From the NCBI GenBank assembly GCA_028710655.1, contig JAQTTS010000176.1, forward strand, positions 1 to 5,146: a stretch of DNA of 5,146 nucleotides, written 5' to 3'. The position numbers and the translations under genes were made by a program. Shown piece after piece: positions 1-4,704 of the stretch (position 1 is its first letter; each line of letters starts with the position of its first letter). The notes beneath the pieces are model-generated. The model was not told the DNA's origin. It made no database searches and saw nothing but the letters and a program-made list of their open reading frames with translations. The DNA is from Dehalococcoidales bacterium (lineage in GTDB: Bacteria > Chloroflexota > Dehalococcoidia > Dehalococcoidales > UBA5760).

Positions 1-772
1 TATCGGAAACCGGTCCGCCTATCACGAACCGTCCGGTAGCATTGATGTAGAATTCCGTCTTATCATCGATTAATGAGGAGGGAACGATTGCTTCTATTAC
101 CTGCTCTTTGATATCCTTCTCTATCTGTTCACTGCTGACGTTATCGTTGTGCTGGGCGGCGATAACCACGTTGGTGATACGTTTCGGGGTGCCCTTGCTG
201 TATTCGACGGTTACCTGTGACTTGCCATCGGGGCGCAGGTACGGCAGGGTCTTGTCCTTTCGCACCTGGGCAAGCCGTTGGCACAGCTTGTGCGATAGAG
301 AAATCGGCAGCGGCATAAGCTCCGGGGTTTCGTTACAGGCAAAGCCGACCATCATACCCTGGTCACCGGCACCAATCCGCTCAATTTCGTCGCTTATGGC
401 GGTGTCCTTCTTTACTTCTCTCGATTTGCTCACTCCCAGGTCGATGTCGGCTGACTGTTCTTTAATGGATACCAGTACCCCGCAGGCATGGTAGTCAAAG
501 CCGTAGCTGGGGTTAGTGTAGCCGATGTCGTGAACTACCCTTCTGACTACCTGCGGTACTTCAACGTAGCAGTTGGTGGTAATCTCACCGAGGACGATTA
601 CCAGTCCGGTGGTCGTTGCTACTTCACAGGCAACCCGGGCATAGGGGTCTTTTTCCAGAATATGGTCCAGAATAGCGTCTGATATCTGGTCACACATCTT
701 GTCTGGATGTCCTTCGGTTACTGATTCCGAAGTGAGTAGATATTTTGATGCGTTCTTAAAGCTGTTCGTCAT
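1..772 (-). CDS. metK: S-adenosylmethionine synthetase (methionine adenosyltransferase), C-terminus cut off by window edge
   Basis: MetK is a cytoplasmic enzyme that makes SAM from methionine and ATP, releasing phosphate and pyrophosphate. About 257 codons are visible of a family length near 380-410, so the C-terminal third lies beyond base 1. Seen in the translation: the N-terminal [11 protein letters not shown] segment with His22, Asp24 and Lys25 (ATP/Mg site); the hallmark GAGDQGMM loop at 134-141 with Asp137; DGKSQVT with Lys184, matching the catalytic lysine region of E. coli MetK; and [12 protein letters not shown] at 243-254 just before the edge. The ATG at 772 is preceded by AGGAG (778-782) with a 5-base spacer. 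The gene starts 12 bases after the ahcY stop, with its ribosome site in that gap, so the two are almost surely cotranscribed. No frameshift or missing key residue is seen. The family assignment is secure. Confidence 0.97.
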   Translation of the reverse strand, partial: MTNSFKNASKYLLTSESVTEGHPDKMCDQISDAILDHILEKDPYARVACEVATTTGLVIVLGEITTNCYVEVPQVVRRVVHDIGYTNPSYGFDYHACGVLVSIKEQSADIDLGVSKSREVKKDTAISDEIERIGAGDQGMMVGFACNETPELMPLPISLSHKLCQRLAQVRKDKTLPYLRPDGKSQVTVEYSKGTPKRITNVVIAAQHNDNVSSEQIEKDIKEQVIEAIVPSSLIDDKTEFYINATGRFVIGGPVSD

Positions 773-784
773 TTTTTCTCCTTT

Positions 785-2050
785 TTATGTCCCTTCTTTC
801 CAGCTGACCAAGTATTGCTCTTGTTCAGGGGTAAGCCGGTCTATTTGAATACCCAGAGACTGAAGCTTCAGCCGGGCTATCTCTTTATCTATTGCTTCGG
901 GTACCGAGTAGACCTTCTTCTTAAGGTTGCCGCTGTTCTCCGCAATATATTTCAGGCAGAGGGCTTGGTTGGCGAAGCTCATGTCCATTACACTGGCGGG
1001 GTGCCCTTCGGCGGCGGCCAAGTTAATTAATCGCCCTTCTCCCAGCAGACACAAGTGGCGGCCGTCTTTCAGGGTATATTCATCGATGAAGCTCCGTATA
1101 CGTTGTTTTCCGGTAGCGATGCTCTCCAGTGCTGCGATGTTTATCTCGACGTTGAAATGTCCGCTGTTAGCCAGTATGGCGTTGTTCTGCATCACCTGTA
1201 GATGTGCTTTATCGATAACATTTTTGTTGCCGGAAATCGTAATGAAGACGTTGCCAACTTTTGCTGCCTCTAGCAGAGGCATAACTTGGTAGCCATCCAT
1301 GACTGCTTCGAGGGCCCGGGTTGGTTCTACCTCACATATGATTACCTGGGCGCCCAATCCCCTGGCTCTTAGAGCGATGCCACGCCCGCACCAGCCATAA
1401 CCACAGACCACCACGTTCTTACCCGCCCAGAGGATGTTGGTGGCGCGGGTGATTCCATCGATGGTGCTCTGTCCGGTGCCATAGCGGTTATCAAAAAGGT
1501 ACTTGGTCTTGGCATCATTCACCGCAATGATGGGGTACCGCAGTCCCCCCGATTTTTCTAGACTGCGTAGTCGTATGACGCCGGTGGTGGTTTCTTCAGT
1601 GCCACCGATGACATCCTGAATCAGGTCACTTCGTTTGGTATGGAGGGTGGTAACCAGGTCGGCACCATCATCTACAGTGAGATGAGGCTTATTGTCCAGG
1701 GCAGTGTTGATATGCTGGTAGTATCTGGTCTCATTCTCACCCTTGATGGCATTAGTGGGTATGCCGTAATCGACAAGGGCGGCAGTAACATCGTCTTGGG
1801 TACTGAGGGGGTTGGAGGCGCAGAGAATAACGTTAGCCCCCCCATCCTTTAGGGCTAGAGCTAGATTGGCTGTCTCGGAGGTAATATGCAGGCATGCCGA
1901 GATACGAATCCCTTTTAGCGGTTTTTCGGCGGCGAACCGTTCCCTGATCAGCCTTATTACCGGCATCTCGCGGGAAGCCCATTCTATCCGCTGTTTACCT
2001 GTTTCGGCCAGAGCAGGATCTTTAATATCGTATAGTTTGCCCGGGGTCAT
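785..2050 (-). CDS. ahcY: Adenosylhomocysteinase (S-adenosyl-L-homocysteine hydrolase)
   Basis: AhcY reversibly hydrolyses S-adenosylhomocysteine to adenosine and homocysteine using tightly bound NAD. It relieves product inhibition of methyltransferases and feeds the methionine/SAM cycle. The 421-aa protein is complete. Visible motifs: [11 protein letters not shown] at 53-63; DDGADL at 127-132 and EETTTG at 152-157 (substrate acids); [12 protein letters not shown] at 177-188 with Lys183, Asp187 and Asn188 (catalytic); the Rossmann NAD loop GYGWCGRG at 217-224, with acidic Glu240 closing the second strand; SGHFNVE with His298; and GHP at 349-351. The C-terminus ([16 protein letters not shown]) and the short length resemble the archaeal/Thermotoga-like subtype rather than the longer proteobacterial or eukaryotic enzymes. 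The ATG at 2050 follows AAAGGAG (2057-2063) with a 6-base spacer. metK follows 12 bases later. A 150-base leader with possible RNA structure precedes it. Confidence 0.98.
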   Translation of the reverse strand: MTPGKLYDIKDPALAETGKQRIEWASREMPVIRLIRERFAAEKPLKGIRISACLHITSETANLALALKDGGANVILCASNPLSTQDDVTAALVDYGIPTNAIKGENETRYYQHINTALDNKPHLTVDDGADLVTTLHTKRSDLIQDVIGGTEETTTGVIRLRSLEKSGGLRYPIIAVNDAKTKYLFDNRYGTGQSTIDGITRATNILWAGKNVVVCGYGWCGRGIALRARGLGAQVIICEVEPTRALEAVMDGYQVMPLLEAAKVGNVFITISGNKNVIDKAHLQVMQNNAILANSGHFNVEINIAALESIATGKQRIRSFIDEYTLKDGRHLCLLGEGRLINLAAAEGHPASVMDMSFANQALCLKYIAENSGNLKKKVYSVPEAIDKEIARLKLQSLGIQIDRLTPEQEQYLVSWKEGT

Positions 2051-2202
2051 CAGTTGCTCCTTTCACATCCTCTATCTATCTTATTAATTGCCTGTTCCGG
2101 GCATGCCATAATCTGAGGTGATGAGATGCACAGCCGGGCATGTCCGGTATGGCTAGGGGATAAAACTTCAGTCATTTTGTGTCTGCCGGTACACGATGGT
2201 AT
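2051..2202 (-). promoter_or_regulatory. Potentially structured 5' leader of ahcY-metK
   Basis: The presumed untranslated leader between the predicted start point and ahcY can form a 6-bp closing stem (GCCATA at 2153-2148 with TATGGC at 2110-2105, minus-strand reading). This encloses a CCGG-loop6-CCGG hairpin (2147-2134) that abuts the closing stem, plus a weaker ATCT/AGAT hairpin (2127-2111). An alternative pairing is possible because CATGCC in the hairpin region can pair with GGCATG at 2107-2102, which overlaps the closing stem. I recognise no known SAM or SAH riboswitch consensus. No terminator-like U-run is present, so any control would act on translation. Confidence 0.3.
2134..2149. repeat. 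16-base repeat, copy 1 (inside the ahcY leader)
   Basis: The plus-strand sequence is CCGGGCATGTCCGGTA. It matches the copy at 2247-2262 in 15 of 16 bases, in the same orientation, 113 bases apart. Each copy contains CCGG-N6-CCGG, which is itself an inverted repeat. A shorter match (CCGGGCAT) occurs at 2097-2104. The two full copies flank the candidate ahcY promoter. Confidence 0.6.
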
Positions 2203-2208
2203 TAGTGT

Positions 2209-2217
2209 ATTCTAGCA
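2209..2217 (-). promoter_or_regulatory. Candidate extended -10 promoter for ahcY-metK
   Basis: Read on the minus strand, the bases are TGC followed by TAGAAT, an extended -10 element (TGnTATAAT class, 5 of 6 in the hexamer). No good -35 lies at 16-18 bases, which extended -10 promoters tolerate. Transcription would start near 2202, giving a leader of about 150 bases before the ahcY ATG. Hand-matched, so moderate confidence. Confidence 0.45.
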
Positions 2218-2243
2218 TATATTACCGGTTCGACTCCAGTAGT

Positions 2244-2275
2244 ACACCGGGCATTTCCGGTAGCTCCTCCGGTGT
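2244..2275. repeat. 7-bp inverted repeat between plsY and ahcY
   Basis: ACACCGG at 2244-2250 and CCGGTGT at 2269-2275 are perfect complements with an 18-base loop. The repeat lies 34-65 bases past the plsY stop, so it could be a 3'-end hairpin of the plsY transcript. There is no T-tract on either side, so it is not a standard intrinsic terminator. It could equally be part of an operator upstream of ahcY. Confidence 0.4.
2247..2262. repeat. 16-base repeat, copy 2 (upstream of the ahcY promoter)
   Basis: The plus-strand sequence is CCGGGCATTTCCGGTA, the partner of 2134-2149 with one mismatch. It lies about 45-60 bases upstream of the predicted ahcY start point, a usual place for a regulator site. 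It also sits within the larger inverted repeat 2244-2275. Confidence 0.6.
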
Positions 2276-2308
2276 CGTCCCGGTTGTTTAAGAATTTATC
2301 CTTGATGG

Positions 2309-3028
2309 TTATTGGTTCTGGGCCTGAGTTCGCTTTGACTCCTTGACCAGCTTCTTAATTATGTCAGCATGTTTGATTAATATCAGCACGGTTGCTGCCA
2401 GTACCGGAAAGAACAGCCCTCGGTAAAAGAAATATAGGGGTAACAGGGCAATGGCCAGCCCTGAAATTCTACCGATTACCTGATTGCCGATTACGGAAAA
2501 CACGTCGGAGAAGCTCTCCCGGCTTATTTTCCCGATCAGTATACGCTGCGCTACAAAAATGGAGAGGAGCAGGGCGCCGCCCCAGACCATGATTGACGGT
2601 GCGTTCAAGGCGATCAGTATACCCATCAGGGGAGCTATTCCTCTCCCGCCTTGCTTGAACCGAAAGCAGAAGAGGTAATTGTGACCCAGGATCACAAAGG
2701 TACTGGCTATTATTAGTGCCGCCGCTAGGTTATATTCTGTTAAGGCCAGCCACCTGGCGACATGGATGGCCAGTACTCCTTTTCCCAAATCGGTGAGCAT
2801 GGTTATCCCCAGTCCCAGTATCGCCTGTTTCCCCGACCGTGTGCTCTTTATCAGGCTGTAGGTGTTCATACTACCCACATTTCCGGAACCTTCGAACCTG
2901 ATGTCTTTGCCGAGCATTCTCTTGGTGATAAAATAGGCGGTGGGGAATGAACCTATCAGGTAGGCGAGAGCTGTAATCAGGGCTAGCCAGATGTTGTTAT
3001 CGATATATAAAGGGTTTATGGTTATCAT
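2309..3028 (-). CDS. plsY: Divergent PlsY-family glycerol-3-phosphate acyltransferase, membrane protein
   Basis: PlsY proteins are inner-membrane enzymes that move an acyl group from acyl-phosphate (made by PlsX or FakA/FakB) to glycerol-3-phosphate, giving lysophosphatidic acid. The protein is 239 aa, slightly above the usual ~200. Hydrophobic segments lie at about 13-35, 68-92, 100-118, 130-162 and 190-218. Family motifs in order: GSGNVGSMN at 47-55 (canonical GSGNIGATN), TDLGKG at 79-84 (canonical LDxxKG), GHNY...FKQGGRG at 115-130 (canonical GHxFP...FKGGKG), and a charged tail KHADIIKKL at 219-227. The Thr-to-Met change in the first motif, the lost FP and the extra Gln in the glycine-rich loop mark it as divergent, perhaps a paralogue of a standard PlsY. 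The ATG at 3028 follows AGAGG (3034-3038) with a 5-base spacer; that region may be occluded in the mRNA. The family is likely; retained activity is uncertain. Confidence 0.87.
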   Translation of the reverse strand: MITINPLYIDNNIWLALITALAYLIGSFPTAYFITKRMLGKDIRFEGSGNVGSMNTYSLIKSTRSGKQAILGLGITMLTDLGKGVLAIHVARWLALTEYNLAAALIIASTFVILGHNYLFCFRFKQGGRGIAPLMGILIALNAPSIMVWGGALLLSIFVAQRILIGKISRESFSDVFSVIGNQVIGRISGLAIALLPLYFFYRGLFFPVLAATVLILIKHADIIKKLVKESKRTQAQNQ

Positions 3029-3112
3029 AAAGACCTCTGGTTTAAGCTTTGCCTGCCCGGTATCGGCTGATGAGGTTTATGCCTAGCAGTATGACCGTCT
3101 GCTATGATAACC
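3020..3112 (-). promoter_or_regulatory. Inverted repeat that could sequester the plsY start codon
   Basis: On the minus strand GGTTATCATA (3112-3103) is a perfect 10-bp complement of TATGATAACC (3029-3020), which contains the plsY ATG (3028-3026). Nested inside, ACCTC (3076-3072) can pair with the Shine-Dalgarno GAGGT (3037-3033). Upstream TGATAA (3135-3130) can pair instead with TTATCA (3110-3105) in the first arm, which would free the start. All three segments lie in the leader predicted from the promoter at 3158-3187. This is a hand-derived fold. Confidence 0.4.
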
Positions 3113-3157
3113 GCCTGGGTTTGTCCTCTTTATCAACCGATACTTTTCTATACGAAC

Positions 3158-3187
3158 AGCATAGCAATAAGGTGTTCCCGTTGTAAA
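3158..3187 (-). promoter_or_regulatory. Candidate promoter for plsY
   Basis: On the minus strand TTTACA (3187-3182, 5 of 6 to TTGACA) is followed after 18 bases by TATGCT (3163-3158, 4 of 6 to TATAAT). TGC directly before TATGCT makes an extended -10. The start point would be near 3151, giving a leader of about 120 bases. Confidence 0.5.
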
Positions 3188-3196
3188 TTCCGCTCT

Positions 3197-3213
3197 GAGA
3201 AGGATGACTTCTC
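3197..3213. promoter_or_regulatory. Perfect palindrome between the divergent promoters (candidate operator)
   Basis: GAGAAG at 3197-3202 and CTTCTC at 3208-3213 are perfect inverted half-sites with the 5-base spacer GATGA. The element lies 9 bases from the plsY -35 (3182-3187) and 17 bases from the fabF -35 (3231-3236). A dimeric regulator there could control both directions. The regulator is unknown. Confidence 0.4.
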
Positions 3214-3230
3214 CTAGGTTAATAAGAGTA

Positions 3231-3259
3231 TTGACAGGATGGTATACTCTGAGTAATAT
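3231..3259 (+). promoter_or_regulatory. Candidate sigma-70 promoter for fabF-degV
   Basis: A consensus TTGACA at 3231-3236 is followed after 17 bases by TAATAT at 3254-3259. This is the best promoter match in the window. Transcription would start near 3266, leaving a leader of about 160 bases before fabF. A TATACT at 3243-3248 is a second possible -10 but has no -35 at the right distance. Confidence 0.6.
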
Positions 3260-3301
3260 TATTGGTAGACTTTTTGGTATGGAGAGTCCCTTCCTTATGT
3301 T

Positions 3302-3322
3302 CTGTTGCCGTGGTCGGAACAG
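3302..3322 (+). repeat. Hairpin in the fabF leader
   Basis: CTGTT plus CCG (3302-3306 and 3308-3310, with G3307 bulged) pairs with CGG plus AACAG (3315-3322) around a TGGT loop. It gives eight base pairs, but no T-run follows, so it is not a terminator. It lies about 36 bases into the predicted leader. Confidence 0.4.
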
Positions 3323-3365
3323 TAAACGTGCAGGTTATTGCCGGCAGGCCAGCTTTTCTGTGTTT

Positions 3366-3407
3366 CTAATAAAGCCATCCTGCCAGTTCCACTAAGTTTT
3401 ATTAGTG
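3366..3407 (+). repeat. Overlapping, mutually exclusive inverted repeats just before the fabF ribosome site
   Basis: CTAATAAA at 3366-3373 is a perfect 8-bp complement of TTTATTAG at 3398-3405. The same 3' arm also belongs to a second repeat, CACTAA at 3390-3395 with TTAGTG at 3402-3407 (6 bp, 6-base loop). Only one can form at a time. AAGGAG begins 2 bases further on, at 3409. The 18-base palindrome at 3390-3407 could also be a DNA operator. Confidence 0.4.
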
Positions 3408-3427
3408 TAAGGAGAAGGTAGCTTGAT

Positions 3428-4654
3428 ATGCAACGAGTAGTTATTACCGGTATGGGGGTGGTTTGTCCGATAGGATTGAATACTGATAGTTACTGGACGA
3501 GTCTGGTGGAGGGAAAATCGGGGGTGGACTTTATCAGTCGCTTCGATGCCAGCAACTATCCCGTAAAACTGGCTGCCGAGGTGAAAGGCTTCAACCCGGC
3601 AGATCATCTCGATTCCAAGATGGTGCAGCGCATGCCGAGGTGTGTCCACCTGATCGTGCCGGCGCTTAGAGAGGCTGTGGCTCAAGCCGGATTGAATATG
3701 GCTGATGAGCAGCCGGAGCGTGTCGGTGTTGTCAGTGCCAATATGCTGGAATATCAGTACGTTGGTGAGGACTGGGAGAGGCTCAAGCAGCGAGGACCGA
3801 AGAGAGTTGACCCCCTGTTGTTTACCAAGGCAGGACCCAGTACGGTATCTCTTCAGGTGGGAATGCTGCTGGGGGCGAAAGGGCCCAACACCAGTGTGAA
3901 TAGCCTTTGTGCCAGCGGTACCGATGTCATAGCCACTGCCCGCAACTTTATACAGTTCGGCTATGCCGATGTGATGATAGCGGCGGCATCCGACGCCTCA
4001 CTGGGTGAATTGGGTATCGCTTCTATCAGTTTGTTGGGGGCTCTGACTAAAGAGCCGGACCCAGCGAAAGCCAGCCGGCCCTTTGACCTTAACCGCAGTG
4101 GTTTTGTCTATGGGGAGGGGGCTGGTGTGTTGGTATTGGAAAGCCTGGAGCATGCCCGGAAGCATGGAGCGCTGGTTCTGGCTGAGGTAGCCGGCGCCGG
4201 CTGGTCGTTTGACGCTTATGACGCCACTGCTCCCCAGCCGGAAACAGAGGCTGTCGCTATGCGAAATGCTCTTAAGAATGGCGGGGTAATACCGGAAGAT
4301 GTGGACTATATTAACGCCCATGGTACCAGCACCAAACTGAATGACCGTAGTGAGACCGAAGCCATCAAAATGGTATTTGGCGAAAGAGCTTACCAGATAC
4401 CGGTAAGCTCTTTCAAGTCTATGTTTGGCCATATGGTAACCGCCGCCGGTGCCGTTGAAACCATTGGTGCGGTACTGGCCATCAATAACGGTGCCATCCC
4501 GCCGACGATCCATTATGAGACCCCTGATCCGGAGTGTGACCTGGACTACGTGCCCAATGTGGCTCGTAAAGCCTGGGTAGATGTCTGCCTGAAGAGCAGC
4601 TTTGGACTTGGCGGGCAGAATTGTTGCCTGGTTATCAAGAGATTTGCGCAGTAG
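3428..4654 (+). CDS. fabF: FabF-type 3-oxoacyl-[acyl-carrier-protein] synthase
   Basis: This cytoplasmic condensing enzyme joins malonyl-ACP to an acyl-ACP, with loss of CO2, in each round of fatty-acid elongation. It is 408 aa, the normal FabF length of about 410. The full Cys-His-His triad is present: Cys161 in NSLCASG, His298 in NAHGTSTKLND, and His335 in SFKSMFGHMVTAAGAVE, with Lys330 beside it. GFVYGEGAG at 225-233 and the C-terminal SFGLGGQN at 391-398 are also typical. Two oddities: the gating loop reads GLGG where E. coli FabF has GFGG (Phe400), and the usual AGGxE stretch reads AAASDAS at 185-191. The ATG at 3428 is the only start, since an in-frame TAG lies at 3419-3421. Upstream, AAGGAG (3409-3414) is 13 bases away and GAAGGT (3414-3419) is 8 away. 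degV follows after 50 bases. Family certain; a specialised paralogue rather than the main FabF is possible. Confidence 0.94.
   Translation: MQRVVITGMGVVCPIGLNTDSYWTSLVEGKSGVDFISRFDASNYPVKLAAEVKGFNPADHLDSKMVQRMPRCVHLIVPALREAVAQAGLNMADEQPERVGVVSANMLEYQYVGEDWERLKQRGPKRVDPLLFTKAGPSTVSLQVGMLLGAKGPNTSVNSLCASGTDVIATARNFIQFGYADVMIAAASDASLGELGIASISLLGALTKEPDPAKASRPFDLNRSGFVYGEGAGVLVLESLEHARKHGALVLAEVAGAGWSFDAYDATAPQPETEAVAMRNALKNGGVIPEDVDYINAHGTSTKLNDRSETEAIKMVFGERAYQIPVSSFKSMFGHMVTAAGAVETIGAVLAINNGAIPPTIHYETPDPECDLDYVPNVARKAWVDVCLKSSFGLGGQNCCLVIKRFAQ
4382..4414. repeat. Perfect 13-bp inverted repeat inside fabF
   Basis: GAAAGAGCTTACC at 4382-4394 is an exact complement of GGTAAGCTCTTTC at 4402-4414, separated by a 7-base loop (AGATACC). 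It lies fully within the coding sequence, over codons for roughly residues 319-329, just before catalytic Lys330 and His335. No T-run follows on either strand. It is the strongest simple hairpin I found in the window. Confidence 0.85.
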
Positions 4655-4704
4655 AGGCAAGATAACCTTAAAAGCAGGTGCTATCAAATAAGCGAGGTGC
4701 CAAT

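Larger units (their letters stand above)
3029..3427. other. Divergent intergenic region between plsY and fabF
   Basis: This 399-base stretch has no credible gene. From left to right it holds the plsY leader (3029-3151), a candidate minus-strand promoter (3158-3187), a palindrome (3197-3213), a candidate plus-strand promoter (3231-3259) and the fabF leader (about 3266-3427) with several inverted repeats. Short ORFs here lack ribosome sites and recognisable products. Confidence 0.7.

Noticed and set aside
1265..1281. A 7-bp hairpin with a 3-base loop (TGCCTCT-AGC-AGAGGCA) inside ahcY.
   Set aside because: A stem this short is expected now and then in kilobases of coding DNA, and there is no T-run or positional clue.
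2224..2240. A tRNA T-arm-like sequence (ACCGG-TTCGACT-CCAGT) on the plus strand.
   Set aside because: One stem mismatch. I could not build a matching 7-bp acceptor stem, D-arm or anticodon arm upstream, and no CCA follows. Probably chance, or at most a relic.
2244..2280. Minus-strand GGACGACACCGGAGGAGC, which recalls the start of an SAH riboswitch and lies upstream of ahcY.
   Set aside because: The conserved core following GAGGAGC and the downstream pseudoknot strand are missing. The segment lies upstream of the predicted ahcY start point, so it would not be in the leader.
3091..3189. A 32-codon plus-strand open frame opposite the plsY leader.
   Set aside because: No ribosome site, no family resemblance, and it overlaps the divergent promoter region.
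3204..3395. A 63-codon plus-strand open frame in front of fabF.
   Set aside because: It spans the best promoter in the window, has no properly spaced ribosome site and shows no recognisable protein features.
4189..4202. A 14-bp perfect palindrome (AGCCGGCGCCGGCT) in fabF.
   Set aside because: It encodes an Ala/Gly-rich stretch where GC-rich codons readily create palindromes. There is no loop for a hairpin and no link to a regulatory position.
3998..4687. A 229-codon minus-strand open frame.
   Set aside because: It is antisense to fabF, whose catalytic residues and length are intact. The reverse frame has no recognisable domain and is a by-product of fabF codon use.
4655..4704. Possible terminator or promoter between fabF and degV.
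   Set aside because: No stable inverted repeat, T-run or paired -35/-10 could be found in these 50 bases; simple cotranscription is the better reading.
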